This document shows positions 1 through 14,492 of a stretch of DNA of 64,000 bases, piece by piece. Position 1 is the stretch's first letter. Every line of letters starts with the position of its first letter. A program made the position numbers and the translations under genes. The stretch comes from Mycolicibacter virginiensis (lineage in GTDB: Bacteria; Actinomycetota; Actinomycetes; Mycobacteriales; Mycobacteriaceae): assembly GCF_022374935.2 (NCBI RefSeq), contig NZ_CP092430.2, forward strand, positions 1 through 64,000, written 5' to 3'. The notes beneath the pieces are model-generated. The model was not told the DNA's origin, did not search any database, and was given only the letters and a program-made list of their open reading frames with translations.

Positions 1-1509
1 GTGCCAGGCCAGACGGCGTCGAACCAGGGGGATGGGGCTTTGAGTGAGGACCCCGGCACTGCGTTCCTCAGTCTCTGGGACGAGGTAGTAGCCGAACTCA
101 ACGGTGAAGCCCCGCCAACCAACGGTGCGGCACCGACATTGACTCCCCAGCAGAAGGCCTGGCTCAAGCTGGTCCACCCGCTTGCCATTGTCGAGGGTTT
201 TGCTCTGCTGGCGGTTCCGAGCAGCTTCGTCCAAAACGAAATAGAACGGCATCTGCGGACCCAGATCACCGACGCACTCAGCCGACGCCTCGGTCACGCC
301 ATCGAGCTCGGGGTTCGGATCGCGCCGCAACCCGTAGAGGACCAACCCAGCGCATCCAGCACCGACAGCGGTGTAGAGGTACGCGCCGACGACGAAGACG
401 ACGACACCACCGACGTCGAGTACGACTGGCCCAACTACTTCACCGAACGGCCCAGTGAGGACTCGCCTACCGCCGACGGCGCGAGCCTCAACCGGCGCTA
501 TACCTTCGACACCTTCGTCATCGGCACGTCCAACCGGTTCGCCCACGCCGCCGCGCTGGCCATCGCCGAAGCACCGGCACGCGCCTACAACCCCCTGTTC
601 ATCTGGGGTGAATCCGGTCTGGGTAAGACTCACCTGCTGCACGCGGCCGGCAACTACACCCAGCGGCTGTTTCCCGGGATGCGCGTCAAGTACGTCTCCA
701 CCGAAGAGTTCACCAACGACTTCATCAACTCACTTCGCGACGACCGCAAGGTGGCGTTTAAGCGCAGCTACCGCGACATCGATGTCCTGCTGGTCGATGA
801 CATCCAGTTCATCGAGGGCAAAGAAGGTATCCAGGAAGAGTTCTTCCATACCTTCAACACGCTGCACAACGCCAACAAGCAGATCGTGATCACTTCCGAC
901 CGCGCACCGAAACAGCTTGCCACCCTTGAGGATCGGCTTCGCACCCGTTTCGAGTGGGGATTGATCACCGACGTCCAGCCGCCGGATCTGGAGACCCGGA
1001 TCGCCATTTTGCGTAAGAAGGCGCAGATGGATCGTCTGGACGTGCCCGGCGACGTGCTCGAACTCATCGCCACCAGCATCGAACGCAACATCCGCGAACT
1101 CGAGGGTGCGCTGATCCGCGTCACCGCATTCGCCTCGCTCAACAAGACCCCGATCGACCGGGCGTTGGCCGAGATTGTGTTGCGTGACCTGATCGCCGAC
1201 GCCAGCACCATGCAGATCAGCGCCGCGATCATCATGGCTGTCATCGCCGAATACTTCGACACCAGCGTCGAGGAGTTGCGCGGCCCGGGCAAGACCCGCC
1301 CGCTGGCCCAGTCCCGCCAGATCGCCATGTATCTGTGCCGCGAACTCACGGATCTGTCACTACCCAAGATCGGGCAGGCCTTCGGGCGTGATCACACCAC
1401 GGTGATGTACGCCGAACGCAAGATCCGCGGGGAGATGGCCGAGCGACGCGAGGTCTTCGATCAAGTCAAAGAGCTCACTACCCGGATCCGGCAGCGCGCC
1501 AAGCGCTGA
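1..1509 (+). CDS. dnaA: Chromosomal replication initiator protein DnaA
   Basis: DnaA is the AAA+ initiator that binds DnaA boxes at oriC, melts the origin and loads the helicase. The 502-residue protein shows an N-terminal interaction domain (about 1-110), an acidic linker rich in D/E (about 125-145), an AAA+ core with Walker A GESGLGKT at 203-210 and Walker B LLVDD ending at 267, and a C-terminal DNA-binding domain carrying the GRDHTT signature at 462-467. The length fits mycobacterial DnaA. The GTG start is the first base of the window, so the upstream promoter region is not visible. The gene faces oriC and dnaN, the standard actinobacterial arrangement. Confidence 0.98.
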   Translation: MPGQTASNQGDGALSEDPGTAFLSLWDEVVAELNGEAPPTNGAAPTLTPQQKAWLKLVHPLAIVEGFALLAVPSSFVQNEIERHLRTQITDALSRRLGHAIELGVRIAPQPVEDQPSASSTDSGVEVRADDEDDDTTDVEYDWPNYFTERPSEDSPTADGASLNRRYTFDTFVIGTSNRFAHAAALAIAEAPARAYNPLFIWGESGLGKTHLLHAAGNYTQRLFPGMRVKYVSTEEFTNDFINSLRDDRKVAFKRSYRDIDVLLVDDIQFIEGKEGIQEEFFHTFNTLHNANKQIVITSDRAPKQLATLEDRLRTRFEWGLITDVQPPDLETRIAILRKKAQMDRLDVPGDVLELIATSIERNIRELEGALIRVTAFASLNKTPIDRALAEIVLRDLIADASTMQISAAIIMAVIAEYFDTSVEELRGPGKTRPLAQSRQIAMYLCRELTDLSLPKIGQAFGRDHTTVMYAERKIRGEMAERREVFDQVKELTTRIRQRAKR

Positions 1510-2043
1510 TTCGCGGCTTTGTAGTCCGTCCTTCTTACAAAAAACTTTGGACCCACTCGTACCACCCGTCACGGTCAACGCCTGTGGATACCGCTGCGGA
1601 GAACCTGTCCACGATCCGATAACGAACCGTCAGTCGATCCACACCGGCTCAGTCATACACAGCCGTGTCGGCCGACCCGGGCGTGTCATTCACTGGTGCT
1701 CCCCAGCCCGGTGCCCCCGCTCAGCAGCGACGATGCCACGCTGTGCCCAGCATCCACAGGACTTACTACTAATACTGGGAGTTATCCCTCGATTCTTTTT
1801 AAAAACAGGTCGTTGGGGATTCGGGTCAACCCGGGCTGTTCACAACCGGCCAAGCTCGTCGGTGGCCAAGGCCATGCTGAGCCGCTCGGTGTCGAGGTTT
1901 AACTTTCAAGAAGGCCGTCCAGGCTCTACGGTTGGTGACCTACCGCTCTTACACTTCGGCGTGGGGCGTTGCACGGCCGCGGGTGGGGGTGTTCACCAGT
2001 CGCCGCAGGGTAGAGCTCGATATCGGGGTGACGAGAGGACGTT
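1510..2043. other. Putative origin of replication (oriC), dnaA-dnaN intergenic region
   Basis: This 534-bp gap holds no convincing gene. It has several degenerate DnaA-box-like 9-mers: TGTGGATAC (1583-1591, reverse), CTGTCCACG (1605-1613), CGATCCACA (1635-1643), TCATACACA (1653-1661), GCATCCACA (1750-1758) and CTGTTCACA (1836-1844). A locally AT-rich stretch at about 1761-1815, including a run of T and A at 1796-1805, is a candidate unwinding element. In mycobacteria the dnaA-dnaN spacer is the experimentally defined oriC and its boxes are typically degenerate. It probably also contains the dnaN promoter, which I cannot place. An open frame crossing the region has no coding character. Confidence 0.85.
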
Positions 2044-3240
2044 ATGGACGCGGCGACCACGAACGCGGGTCTGACCGACTTGAAGTTCCGCCTGGACCGG
2101 GATGACTTCGCTGACGCGGTGGCGTGGGTGGCGAAGTCTCTGCCGGCCCGGCCCACGGTGCCACTGTTGGCCGGGGTACTGCTGACCGGTTCCGACAACG
2201 GTCTGACCGTGTCCGGATTCGATTACGAAGTCTCCGCCGAAGTTCAGCTTGCTGCTGAGATCGCTTCTCCTGGAAGCGTTTTGGTATCAGGACGACTGCT
2301 CTCGGATATCACCAGGGCGCTGCCGGCCAAGCCGGTCGAAGTCCAGGTCGAGTCCACTCGGGTCTCCTTGACCTGTGGGAATGCACGATTCTCGCTGCCC
2401 ACCATGACGGTCGAGGACTACCCCACGTTGCCGACGTTGCCCGACGAAACGGGTGTGCTGTCCTCCGATGTGTTCGCCGAGGCGATCAGCCAGGTAGCCG
2501 TGGCCGCCGGCCGCGATGACACGCTGCCCATGTTGACCGGTATACGTGTCGAAATCTCCGGCAACACAGTGGTTTTGGCTGCCACCGACCGTTTCCGCCT
2601 GGCCGTTCGCGAGTTGAGTTGGACTGCCGCACCCGGTACCGAAGCGGCGGTCTTGGTCCCGGCGAAGACCCTCGCCGAAGCGGCCAAGGCCAGCAGCGAC
2701 GGTAACGAGGTGCATCTGGCTTTGGGCGCTGGTGCTTCGGTCGGCAATGAGGGCCTGCTGGGTATCACCAGCGCTGGAAAGCGCAGCACGACTCGACTGT
2801 TAGATGCCGAATTCCCGAAATTCCGGCAGCTGCTGCCCAGCGAGCACCTTGCTGTCGCCACCATCGGTGTCGCTGAGCTCACCGAGGCGATCAAGCGTGT
2901 GGCTTTGGTGGCCGACCGGGGCGCCCAGGTGCGCATGGAGCTGTCCGACGGAACTCTGCGACTGTCGGCCGGCGCGGAAGACGTCGGTCGTGCCGAGGAA
3001 GATCTGCCGATCGACTTCGTCGGCGAGCCGTTGACGATCGCATTCAACCCGACCTACCTCACCGACGGGTTGGGATCGCTGCACAGCGAGAAAGTGTCGA
3101 TGGGTTTCACGGATCCGAAGAAGCCGGCGGTGCTGCGCCCAGCCAGTGCCGAGGATCCTGCGCTGATCGGTGAGGGTCCGTTCCCGGCGGTGCCGTCGGA
3201 TTACGTCTACCTGTTGATGCCGGTTCGCCTGCCTGGCTAA
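2044..3240 (+). CDS. dnaN: DNA polymerase III beta sliding clamp
   Basis: DnaN forms the homodimeric ring that tethers polymerase III to DNA and recruits many repair factors through its hydrophobic pocket. The 398-residue product has the usual three-domain beta-clamp pattern, including the N-terminal [10 protein letters not shown] strand, a central segment around [15 protein letters not shown] and the C-terminal end [12 protein letters not shown], which is diagnostic for clamps. The ATG start follows GAGGAC. It lies immediately downstream of oriC and upstream of recF, as in other actinobacteria. Length and sequence are normal for the genus. Confidence 0.97.
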   Translation: MDAATTNAGLTDLKFRLDRDDFADAVAWVAKSLPARPTVPLLAGVLLTGSDNGLTVSGFDYEVSAEVQLAAEIASPGSVLVSGRLLSDITRALPAKPVEVQVESTRVSLTCGNARFSLPTMTVEDYPTLPTLPDETGVLSSDVFAEAISQVAVAAGRDDTLPMLTGIRVEISGNTVVLAATDRFRLAVRELSWTAAPGTEAAVLVPAKTLAEAAKASSDGNEVHLALGAGASVGNEGLLGITSAGKRSTTRLLDAEFPKFRQLLPSEHLAVATIGVAELTEAIKRVALVADRGAQVRMELSDGTLRLSAGAEDVGRAEEDLPIDFVGEPLTIAFNPTYLTDGLGSLHSEKVSMGFTDPKKPAVLRPASAEDPALIGEGPFPAVPSDYVYLLMPVRLPG

Positions 3241-3278
3241 TCGCCGCGGCAGCGACGACGGGAGGGGTTGGTTTCTCG

Positions 3279-4439
3279 GTGTATGTCCGCCACGTGGGCC
3301 TGCGGGATTTCCGGTCCTGGGCGCACGTTGATCTGGAACTGGAACCGGGCGCGACGGTGCTGGTCGGACCGAATGGCTTTGGGAAGACCAATCTCGTTGA
3401 AGCACTGTGGTATTCGTCCACTTTAGGATCCCACCGGGTGGCCACGGACGCGCCACTGATTCGATCGGGCGCCACCCGCGCAGTGGTGTCCACCATCGTG
3501 GTGAACGAGGGGCGCGAACTCGCTGTCGATTTGGAGATCGCCGCAGGTCGGGCCAACAAGGTGCGGCTCAACCGTGCGCCGGTGCGCCACGCCCGCGAAG
3601 TCGTGGGGGTGCTGCGTGCGGTGTTGTTCGCCCCCGAAGATTTGGCGCTGGTGCGCGGGGATCCCGGTGAGCGCCGCCGCTACCTGGACGAACTGGCCAG
3701 CGTGCGCCGTCCGCGGATCGCCGGGGTACGCGCCGACTACGACAAGGTGCTACGACAGCGCACCGCGCTGCTCAAAAGTGCCCCGGGCGCACTGCACCGC
3801 GGTGATCGAGCGGTGCTCGACACCCTTGACGTCTGGGACTCCCAATTGGCGTTGCACGGCGCTGAGCTGATGGCCGCCCGCATTGATCTGGTCAACCAGT
3901 TGGCGCCGGAAGTCGAGAAGGCCTATCAACTCCTGGCGCCCGGCACCAGAACCGCCGCCGTGGCCTATCGGCCGAAACTCGAGCTCCCCGTCGGTGCCGA
4001 GAACCCGAGCGCGGTCGAACTGCAAGAAGCCCTGCTCGCGGAGCTGGCGCGTCGCCGCAGTGCGGAATTGGAACGCGGCGTGTGCCTGGTCGGCCCGCAC
4101 CGCGACGAGCTGGAGTTGCGGCTCGGCGACCGACCGGTGAAAGGTTTTGCCAGCCATGGTGAGTCATGGTCAATGGCTCTGGCGCTGCGACTGGCTTCCT
4201 ATGAATTACTCCGCAGCGAAGGCGCCGAGCCCGTGCTGTTGCTCGACGATGTCTTCGCCGAACTAGACGCCGCGCGGCGCCGGGCGCTGGCCGGCGTCGC
4301 TGCGTCGGCAGAGCAGGTCTTGATCACCGCCGCCGTCCCCGACGATGTCCCCGCCGACTGGCACGCCCGCCGTATTCGTATCGCGGTCACTGAAGGCGAC
4401 GAGGGCAGGGTGTCGGGATTGATGGACGAAGCTTCGTGA
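3279..4439 (+). CDS. recF: DNA replication and repair protein RecF
   Basis: RecF is an SMC/ABC-like ATPase that helps load RecA at single-strand gaps. The 386-residue protein begins with the [13 protein letters not shown] strand, carries Walker A GPNGFGKT at residues 30-37 and a C-terminal Walker B/D-loop [11 protein letters not shown]. The start is GTG, preceded by GGGAGGGG about 11 nt upstream; no in-frame ATG fits better. It overlaps the next gene by four bases (GTGA), so the two are likely translationally coupled. The position between dnaN and dciA is the standard one. Confidence 0.96.
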   Translation: MYVRHVGLRDFRSWAHVDLELEPGATVLVGPNGFGKTNLVEALWYSSTLGSHRVATDAPLIRSGATRAVVSTIVVNEGRELAVDLEIAAGRANKVRLNRAPVRHAREVVGVLRAVLFAPEDLALVRGDPGERRRYLDELASVRRPRIAGVRADYDKVLRQRTALLKSAPGALHRGDRAVLDTLDVWDSQLALHGAELMAARIDLVNQLAPEVEKAYQLLAPGTRTAAVAYRPKLELPVGAENPSAVELQEALLAELARRRSAELERGVCLVGPHRDELELRLGDRPVKGFASHGESWSMALALRLASYELLRSEGAEPVLLLDDVFAELDAARRRALAGVAASAEQVLITAAVPDDVPADWHARRIRIAVTEGDEGRVSGLMDEAS

Positions 4440-5014
4440 CCGACTTCGACGAATCTCACGACGAACCGGCTCTGCAGCCACCGGCGCACCTGGCCGGCCT
4501 GACCGGCATGGATCTTGTCCGCCGGACGCTGGCCGAAGCACGCGAAGCGGCCCGCAGCCAGGGCAAAGACGTCGGGCAAGGCCGCCGGGCTCCGCTGCGC
4601 CGCCGTACCCCGGGCACCGGCGGTGGCCGCCGCAGTTGGTCGGGGCCGGGACCGGATCGCCGGGATCCCCAGAGCCTGGGCGCCGCCACCCGAGATTTGG
4701 CGCAATCCCGGGGCTGGTCTGCTCAGGTGGCCGAAGGCACGGTGCTGGGTCAATGGCGCTCCGTGGTCGGTGACGACATCGCTTCGCACGCAACTCCCAC
4801 CCGGCTCTCCGACGGGGTGCTCAGCGTCGCGGCCGAATCGACGGCCTGGGCCACCCAGTTACGCCTGGTCCAGGCCCAATTGCTGGCCAAGATCGCCGCG
4901 GCCGTCGGCGACGGCGTGGTGAAGACGCTCAAGATCACCGGCCCGACGGCTCCTTCCTGGCGCAAAGGGCCGCTCCACGTCTCGGGTCGGGGCCCACGCG
5001 ACACCTACGGCTGA
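4436..5014 (+). CDS. dciA: DciA-like DUF721 protein, replicative helicase loader/operator (Rv0004-like)
   Basis: This 192-residue protein of the DUF721 family corresponds in position and size to Rv0004. DciA proteins are the widespread helicase-operating factors in bacteria that lack DnaC, and the mycobacterial protein interacts with DnaB. The N-terminal third is basic and disordered ([18 protein letters not shown]). The conserved fold follows, from about residue 85 ([19 protein letters not shown]) to the end. The GTG start overlaps the recF stop by four bases, suggesting coupling. The basic N-terminus could contact DNA, which is inference. Confidence 0.9.
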   Translation: MTDFDESHDEPALQPPAHLAGLTGMDLVRRTLAEAREAARSQGKDVGQGRRAPLRRRTPGTGGGRRSWSGPGPDRRDPQSLGAATRDLAQSRGWSAQVAEGTVLGQWRSVVGDDIASHATPTRLSDGVLSVAAESTAWATQLRLVQAQLLAKIAAAVGDGVVKTLKITGPTAPSWRKGPLHVSGRGPRDTYG

Positions 5015-5171
5015 GCTACCTCTGGAATCTGGCGCCTGTGTGGCGCTACGAGCAAAAAAATCGCTCCGGCCACCGGCGGGACACGAGGCAAACCGCGATA
5101 TCGACGCCACGGCGCAATCAGGTAGGTAGAAACAGCCGAAGAAAATGCTCGCCGTCGGGGCCCCAAGGTAG

Positions 5172-7265
<2,094 letters not shown>

Positions 7266-7356
7266 AGATGGACCGCGATGTCGGGCGACGCCGAGCGACG
7301 TTGACGAGATATCGCGACATCTGACCTGACTGACTTCTTCACAGAACGAGGAATAG

Positions 7357-9852
<2,496 letters not shown>

Positions 9853-9908
9853 ACCCGACGTCAGACCCGGCCGCGGCGCGGTGGGGATACGCAGGTAAGG
9901 AGTCGTGG

Positions 9909-10739
9909 GTGAGCGCACCGAACGAGCCGGGGCACCCGGGCAATGGGGGCAAGGCGGAGTCGGCCGGAAACGGTCCGGCCGAGCCAGGTCAACGGCCCCC
10001 GGGCCGTCCCGGCCGGATCACCGAGACCGGGGAAGCCCCGCCGTGGCAGCGCGGCGGCCAGGCCCGCCCGCCCGCACCGGCTCGACCCGGCGACGGCGGG
10101 GCGCACTCCGCCGGCGTTGACGAGCGGATCCGCCGGTTCGTGTCCGGTACGGCTGCCCCGACGGCGCCTCCCGCCCCCGGCGCACCGCAGCAGGCTGCGG
10201 CCAAGCCGCCGGCCCAGCCCGCCAAGCCGCCGGCTCCACCGGCCAAGCCGGCCGCCAAGGCCGCGCCACCGGTGAAGCCCGCCCAGCCCGACGACGCCTA
10301 CGCCAGCGAGTTGCCGGATCTGTCCGAACCGGCGCAGCGGCGGTCTCCGGCCCGCCGCCCGCAGGTATCGGCGGGCACGCGCGGGCCGCTGCGCGCCAGC
10401 ATGCAGATCCGCCGAATCGACCCCTGGAGCGCGCTCAAGGTGTCGTTGCTGCTGTCGACGGCGCTGTTCTTCGTCTGGATGATCGCGGTGGCAGTGCTGT
10501 ACGTCGCTTTGGGCGCCATGGGCGTCTGGAGCAAGCTGAACAGCAATGTGGGCGACCTGTTGACCAACAACAGTGCCGCCGAACTGGTTTCCGCCGGTTC
10601 GATTTTCGGCGGCGCCGCGCTGATCGGGCTGGTGAATGTCGTGGTGCTGACCGCGATGGCCACCCTCGGCGTGGTGATCTACAACCTCAGTACCGACGTG
10701 GTCGGCGGTGTGGAGGTAACCCTGGCCGACCGGGACTGA
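9909..10739 (+). CDS. DUF3566 membrane protein (Rv0007-like)
   Basis: This 276-residue protein has a long proline/alanine/lysine-rich disordered N-terminal half (about 1-165, with repeated [11 protein letters not shown] units). The C-terminal DUF3566 domain has two membrane spans (about 180-205 and 230-255). The same gene follows gyrA across Mycobacteriaceae (Rv0007). The function is not established; the cytoplasmic charged tail and membrane hairpin suggest a scaffold at the membrane. The GTG at 9909 is chosen because it lies just after GGAGTCGTGG and gives the start MSAPNEPG. Low-complexity coding makes the exact N-terminus the least certain part. Confidence 0.85.
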   Translation: MSAPNEPGHPGNGGKAESAGNGPAEPGQRPPGRPGRITETGEAPPWQRGGQARPPAPARPGDGGAHSAGVDERIRRFVSGTAAPTAPPAPGAPQQAAAKPPAQPAKPPAPPAKPAAKAAPPVKPAQPDDAYASELPDLSEPAQRRSPARRPQVSAGTRGPLRASMQIRRIDPWSALKVSLLLSTALFFVWMIAVAVLYVALGAMGVWSKLNSNVGDLLTNNSAAELVSAGSIFGGAALIGLVNVVVLTAMATLGVVIYNLSTDVVGGVEVTLADRD

Positions 10740-10740
10740 C

Positions 10741-10785
10741 CGCCCGCCTGCGCTGGCCTTTTAGTCGCATTTTGGTCGGCGGGCG
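10741..10785 (+). terminator. Possible terminator after the DUF3566 gene
   Basis: An inverted repeat CGCCCGCC (10741-10748) / GGCGGGCG (10778-10785) flanks a 29-nt loop and is followed by TTTGG. The weak T tract makes it a poor intrinsic terminator, but its location just after the stop and before the tRNA genes fits. Confidence 0.3.
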
Positions 10786-10823
10786 TTTGGTGCGGTAATC
10801 TCGCTCGGTCGTTAGACGACTAC

Positions 10824-10897
10824 GGGCCTATAGCTCAGGCGGTTAGAGCGCTTCGCTGATAACGAAGAGGTCGGAGGTTCGAGTCCTCCTAGGCCCA
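10824..10897 (+). tRNA. ileT: tRNA-Ile (GAT anticodon)
   Basis: The 74-nt cloverleaf has acceptor arms GGGCCTA/TAGGCCC with discriminator A, anticodon arm CTTCG-CTGATAA-CGAAG giving anticodon GAT, and T arm GGAGG-TTCGAGT-CCTCC. The CCA end is not encoded. It is 12 bp from tRNA-Ala, so the two are likely co-transcribed, as in other mycobacteria at this place. Confidence 0.97.
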
Positions 10898-10909
10898 CGA
10901 GTCCCACCA

Positions 10910-10982
10910 GGGGCCTTAGCTCAGTTGGTAGAGCGCTGCCTTTGCAAGGCAGATGTCAGGAGTTCGAATCTCCTAGGCTCCA
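10910..10982 (+). tRNA. alaT: tRNA-Ala (TGC anticodon)
   Basis: The 73-nt cloverleaf has acceptor arms GGGGCCT/AGGCTCC (one G-T pair), anticodon arm CTGCC-TTTGCAA-GGCAG giving anticodon TGC, and T arm AGGAG-TTCGAAT-CTCCT. It directly follows tRNA-Ile. Confidence 0.97.
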
Positions 10983-11013
10983 CAATGCGACCGCGAAAGC
11001 GTCGCCCTGCGTA

Positions 11014-11439
11014 CTAAATCTTGTGCTGTGCGTCCACGCTCGGTGGGCGCGGCGACGACTCCTGAGGCCGGTTCGAGCGGCGGATCAACACCGCCACCAC
11101 CCCGCCCGCCAGCAGTGCCGCGCCGGCGGCCGCCACGATCACCCAGGATCGGCGAACATGACGGCGAGGGGGACGTCCCTCCAGCAGCTCCGGGAAGCCG
11201 GCAACGGCCTCTTGGGCGGCGGCCAATTCCCGGGCCGCGGCTTCGGCGGCCTCGGCGACGCGGTCGGACAGTTGGCTCTCCCGATAGCGCCGGCGTAGTT
11301 CCACCGCCCCGCGCCGCACAGCGGCGCCACTGAGACCCGCGGCGCCAAGCGCCACATCCACCGGCCCGGCAGCGGTATGGGCGAGCCCCCGTGTCAGGCG
11401 CTCTCGGTGGGTCAGCGGGGTCTCGGTCGCCAGGCGCAT
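11014..11439 (-). CDS. cwsA: Cell wall synthesis protein CwsA (Rv0008c-like)
   Basis: CwsA is a small mycobacterial membrane protein reported to interact with CrgA and Wag31 and to support polar growth and division. The 141-residue product has a soluble, Ala/Arg-rich helical N-terminal part (about 1-95, coiled-coil-like [10 protein letters not shown] pattern), one membrane span (about 98-120, [20 protein letters not shown]) and a short cytoplasmic or periplasmic tail. Size (about 145 in M. tuberculosis) and position between tRNA-Ala and ppiA match Rv0008c. It is convergent with the tRNA pair and divergent from ppiA. Confidence 0.85.
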   Translation of the reverse strand: MRLATETPLTHRERLTRGLAHTAAGPVDVALGAAGLSGAAVRRGAVELRRRYRESQLSDRVAEAAEAAARELAAAQEAVAGFPELLEGRPPRRHVRRSWVIVAAAGAALLAGGVVAVLIRRSNRPQESSPRPPSVDAQHKI

Positions 11440-11478
11440 GGCACAACGCTACCCGTGACGCAGCCCACCACGCCGCGA

Positions 11479-12027
11479 ATGGCAGACTGTGATCCCATGA
11501 CCTCCAGCTCCATTGCCACCGCAACTGCCACGCTGCACACCAACCGCGGCGACATCAAGATCGCGCTGTTCGGCAACCACGCCCCCAAGACCGTGGCCAA
11601 CTTCGTCGGCCTGGCCCAGGGCACCAAGGAGTACTCGACCACCAACGCCTCCGGCGGCTCGTCGGGTCCGTTCTACGACGGCGCGGTGTTCCACCGGGTG
11701 ATCGGCGGATTCATGATCCAGGGCGGCGACCCGACCGGTACCGGCCGCGGCGGCCCCGGTTACAAGTTCGAGGACGAGTTCCACCCCGAGCTGGTGTTCG
11801 ACAAGCCCTACCTGCTGGCGATGGCCAACGCCGGACCGGGCACCAACGGCTCGCAGTTCTTCATCACCGTGGGCCAGACCCCGCACTTGAACCGCAAGCA
11901 CACCATTTTCGGTGAGGTCGTGGACGCGGACTCACAGGCCGTCGTGGACGCCATCGCCACCACCGCGACCGACCGTGCCGACCGGCCTACGGAGCCTGTC
12001 GTCATCGAGTCGATCACCGTCGCCTAA
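11479..12027 (+). CDS. ppiA: Peptidyl-prolyl cis-trans isomerase A (cyclophilin)
   Basis: PpiA is a cytoplasmic cyclophilin that isomerises X-Pro bonds. The protein shows the cyclophilin core [22 protein letters not shown] and the motif [13 protein letters not shown], with the catalytic Arg in FHRVI. I chose the ATG at 11479 ([10 protein letters not shown]) because it gives 182 residues, the length of the M. tuberculosis protein, which begins with the same residues; the ATG at 11497 is the alternative. No Shine-Dalgarno is visible for either, so translation may be leaderless. No signal peptide is present. Confidence 0.93.
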   Translation: MADCDPMTSSSIATATATLHTNRGDIKIALFGNHAPKTVANFVGLAQGTKEYSTTNASGGSSGPFYDGAVFHRVIGGFMIQGGDPTGTGRGGPGYKFEDEFHPELVFDKPYLLAMANAGPGTNGSQFFITVGQTPHLNRKHTIFGEVVDADSQAVVDAIATTATDRADRPTEPVVIESITVA

Positions 12028-12047
12028 CAGCGACGCGCAGCTTGTTG

Positions 12048-12479
12048 TCAGCGGCCGGTGTAGCCGGCCGCTGACAGTGTTTCGAACACATCGCGTGGGT
12101 CGGTTCCTAAATCCCACCGCGACAAGATCAGCAACTCGTCATCGAGAGTCTCGATCTCCAGTAGCCGATGCTTGCGCCCGATGCGCTGATACTCCGTGAC
12201 CCGAAGCCGAGTGAGGCTGTCCGGGGTGAGCACTCGGGTGCGCCACCAACCGCGCAGCTCGAGGCCGTCGAAAGTCAGCGCCAGCTTGGGCCGGGCCCGC
12301 CACGACAGCCCGGCAAACACCATCAGACCCACTCCGGCAACGCTGGCCAAAACGCGTCCCGGCGTATCGGTGGCGACCGTCGCAGCGCCGATGGCTAGTA
12401 CCGCCCCGACCAGCGCGCAACCGGCGATTCCACCCGCCGGTGGCGACCACTCCGTCTGCTCATGCCCGTCCTGAGTCAT
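12048..12479 (-). CDS. PH-domain membrane protein (Rv0010c-like)
   Basis: This 143-residue protein has two membrane spans near the N-terminus (about 17-37 and 42-60) and a C-terminal low-molecular-weight PH-like domain (about 65-143, RPKLALTFDGLELRGWWRTRVL...). Small mycobacterial PH-domain membrane proteins of this type adjoin crgA; Rv0010c is the positional equivalent. The function is unknown. The upstream 140 bp contains DnaA-box-like sequences and an 18-bp perfect palindrome, annotated separately, that could govern this gene. Confidence 0.8.
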   Translation of the reverse strand: MTQDGHEQTEWSPPAGGIAGCALVGAVLAIGAATVATDTPGRVLASVAGVGLMVFAGLSWRARPKLALTFDGLELRGWWRTRVLTPDSLTRLRVTEYQRIGRKHRLLEIETLDDELLILSRWDLGTDPRDVFETLSAAGYTGR

Positions 12480-12500
12480 CTCGACCTGCGGGTTTCAAAG

Positions 12501-12535
12501 TTATCTACAGGAGTTGTCCACAGTGGGGATAAATC
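12501..12535. promoter_or_regulatory. Cluster of DnaA-box-like sequences upstream of the Rv0010c-like gene
   Basis: TTATCTACA (12501-12509) and TTGTCCACA (12514-12522) lie five bases apart on the plus strand, followed by GTGGGGATAA, a reverse match to TTATCCCCA. TTGTCCACA is a perfect mycobacterial-type box, better than any in the dnaA-dnaN spacer. Regulatory or titration roles are inference. Confidence 0.5.
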
Positions 12536-12549
12536 ACATCGATGTGATT
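12532..12549. promoter_or_regulatory. 18-bp perfect palindrome, probable operator
   Basis: AATCACATCGATGTGATT is fully self-complementary and sits 53 bp upstream of the Rv0010c-like start, directly beside the DnaA-box-like cluster. The half-site order (TCACA...TGTGA) is the reverse of a CRP site, so a different dimeric regulator is expected. Confidence 0.5.
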
Positions 12550-12620
12550 GGGCAGGTGGTTGGTTGCCCAGCTGGCATCGGCGGCGGCCCGACATAACCG
12601 AAATACCGCGTCTGCGCAGC

Positions 12621-12905
12621 TCAGTGCCAGCGCATGGTGAGCAACAGCCCGGTGATCATGAAGGCAAACGCGATGGCATAGTTCCACGGGCCCAGCTCAG
12701 CCATCCAGTTGAGCGCCGCGGGGGCGTCCAGCCCGGTGGCCCCCAGCTGATACACCATCAGCCACACCAGTCCGAGGAGCATCAGCCCCAAGAACAGTGC
12801 GACGAACCATGTGCTCGATGGGCCGCCTTTGACCTTGACCGGGGTACGGCTCACCGACGAGGGGGCGAAACTGGTGGTCTTCTTGCGAACCTTGGACTTG
12901 GGCAT
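12621..12905 (-). CDS. crgA: Cell division protein CrgA
   Basis: CrgA is a small divisome membrane protein that recruits or stabilises FtsI, FtsQ and CwsA at the septum. The 94-residue product starts MPKSKVRKK, has a basic N-terminus with the [10 protein letters not shown] stretch, and two membrane spans (about 32-53 and 73-92). The start at 12905 is preferred over longer frames because it reproduces the family's N-terminus and length. It neighbours the DUF881 gene, divergently transcribed, as in M. tuberculosis (Rv0011c/Rv0012). Confidence 0.95.
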   Translation of the reverse strand: MPKSKVRKKTTSFAPSSVSRTPVKVKGGPSSTWFVALFLGLMLLGLVWLMVYQLGATGLDAPAALNWMAELGPWNYAIAFAFMITGLLLTMRWH

Positions 12906-12997
12906 CGGTACCTCGGGAAAGTGCGGCGTGAAGCTGCGAGTATGGGTCGGTACGAGATTAGCCCAGCAGGATAACCCAGCCGAGAACGGGAGAGCCG

Positions 12998-13759
12998 ATG
13001 GAGCGCAACGGGCTGCCGTCTTCCGGCCGCCGCTCCCCGTGGCGGCTCGGAGTCCCGCTGGTCTGCCTACTGGCCGGCCTGCTGTTGGCGGCCACGCACG
13101 GGGTCTCCGGCGGCAAAGAGATCCGGCGCGGCGACGCCCCCCGGCTGGTTGACCTGGTCCGCGCAACCCAGGCCACGGTGGAAGAACTCACCGCGCAACG
13201 TGACACGTTGGCAGCCGGCGTGGGGTCCGTGCACGGCCGAGGCTCCGGGGTTGCCCTGTCTGCGATGCGCAAACGCAGCGAGCAGCTCGCCGAGGCCGCC
13301 GGCCTGGAGGCGATGCACGGCCCGGGCCTGGTGGTGACCCTGACCGACGCCCAGCGCGACGCCAACGGCCGGTTTCCCCGGGACGCCTCCCCCGACGACC
13401 TGGTGGTGCACCAACAGGACATCTCCGCCGTGCTCAACGCGTTGTGGAGCGCCGGCGCCGAAGCGGTGCAGATGCAGGACCAGCGGATCACCGCGGCGTC
13501 GGCGCCGCGGTGCGTGGGCAACACCCTGCTCTTGGACGGCCGAACCTACAGCCCCCCGTACGTGGTGACCGCAATCGGTGACCCGGCCGCGATGCAGGCC
13601 GCCTTGGCCGCCGATCCCCTGATCACGCTGTACAAGCAGTACGTGATCCGGTTCGGCCTGGGCTACAGCGAACAGGTGGGGACGGATCTCGCGGTTGCCG
13701 AGACGCCGGCCGTCGCCCGGATGCGCTATGCCGTGCCGGCCGGGCCGGTGGACTATTGA
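12998..13759 (+). CDS. DUF881 envelope protein (Rv0012-like)
   Basis: This 253-residue protein has an N-terminal signal anchor (about 17-33, [16 protein letters not shown]), a short coiled coil (about 50-105) and the extracellular DUF881 domain containing [25 protein letters not shown] and the later [15 protein letters not shown]881 proteins occur beside crgA or trpG in actinobacteria and are thought to act in the division/envelope network. The molecular role is unknown. It is divergent from crgA and precedes trpG by 46 bp. Confidence 0.85.
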   Translation: MERNGLPSSGRRSPWRLGVPLVCLLAGLLLAATHGVSGGKEIRRGDAPRLVDLVRATQATVEELTAQRDTLAAGVGSVHGRGSGVALSAMRKRSEQLAEAAGLEAMHGPGLVVTLTDAQRDANGRFPRDASPDDLVVHQQDISAVLNALWSAGAEAVQMQDQRITAASAPRCVGNTLLLDGRTYSPPYVVTAIGDPAAMQAALAADPLITLYKQYVIRFGLGYSEQVGTDLAVAETPAVARMRYAVPAGPVDY

Positions 13760-13792
13760 TTGGTGCGCCGCCGCCCGCCATCAACACGGCGG

Positions 13793-13798
13793 TAGCCT
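13793..13798 (+). promoter_or_regulatory. Probable -10 element of trpG/pabA (leaderless)
   Basis: TAGCCT (TANNNT type) ends 7 nt before the GTG start at 13806, the spacing of leaderless mycobacterial transcripts. No Shine-Dalgarno is visible. Confidence 0.45.
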
Positions 13799-13805
13799 GT
13801 TGGTC

Positions 13806-14474
13806 GTGCGGATCCTCGTCGTCGACAATTACGACAGCTTTGTGTTCAACCTGGTCCAGTATCTGGGCCAGTTGGGTGTAGAGGCTGCCGTCTGGCGTAA
13901 CGACGACGCCCGCCTCGCCGACCCTGCCACTGCGGTGGCCGACTTCGACGGGGTGCTGCTCAGCCCCGGACCGGGCACGCCCGAACGGGCCGGCGCCTCG
14001 ATCGCCCTGGTCGGTGCGTGCGCAGCCGCGGGGATCCCCGTGCTGGGAGTTTGTCTGGGGCACCAAGCGATCGGCGTGGCCTTCGGTGGCACCGTGGGCC
14101 GGGCGCCGGAGCTGCTGCACGGCAAGACCAGCACGGTCTTTCACTCCGATGCCGGGGTCCTCAAGGGTCTGCCGGACCCATTCACGGCCACCCGCTACCA
14201 CTCGTTGACGATCCTGCCCGAGACGCTGCCCCCCGTTCTGGAGGCGACGGCGCGCACCCGCGGCGGCGTGATCATGGCGGTCCGGCACACCGAGCTGCCC
14301 ATCCACGGGGTGCAGTTCCACCCGGAGTCCATCCTCACCGAGGGCGGTCACCGGATGCTGGCCAACTGGCTGGGTTACTGCGGGTATGCCTGCGACGACG
14401 CTTTGGTGCGTCGGCTCGAGGACGAGATCGCCGCGACTGTGCAGACCGCTCGCCCGCCCGCCCCTGTTCCGTAG
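13806..14474 (+). CDS. trpG: Glutamine amidotransferase component of anthranilate/aminodeoxychorismate synthase
   Basis: This class I glutamine amidotransferase releases ammonia from glutamine for chorismate amination to anthranilate (tryptophan) or 4-amino-4-deoxychorismate (folate). The 222-residue protein shows the oxyanion region LLSPGPGTP, the nucleophile motif GVCLGHQAI (Cys) and the HPES motif (VQFHPESI) with catalytic His and Glu. Rv0013 at this position is annotated trpG or pabA. No synthase large subunit is adjacent, so it may serve both pathways. The GTG at 13806 matches the family start. Confidence 0.93.
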   Translation: MRILVVDNYDSFVFNLVQYLGQLGVEAAVWRNDDARLADPATAVADFDGVLLSPGPGTPERAGASIALVGACAAAGIPVLGVCLGHQAIGVAFGGTVGRAPELLHGKTSTVFHSDAGVLKGLPDPFTATRYHSLTILPETLPPVLEATARTRGGVIMAVRHTELPIHGVQFHPESILTEGGHRMLANWLGYCGYACDDALVRRLEDEIAATVQTARPPAPVP

Positions 14475-14492
14475 CCGATCGCTGACGACGAA

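Noticed and set aside
1547..2074. A 175-codon frame across oriC
   Set aside because: Cys/Arg/His-rich translation without family features, overlapping DnaA-box-like sites and the dnaN start.
12532..12549. CRP-type binding site
   Set aside because: The half-sites are in the reverse order (TCACA first, TGTGA second) with two bases between them, not TGTGA-N6-TCACA.
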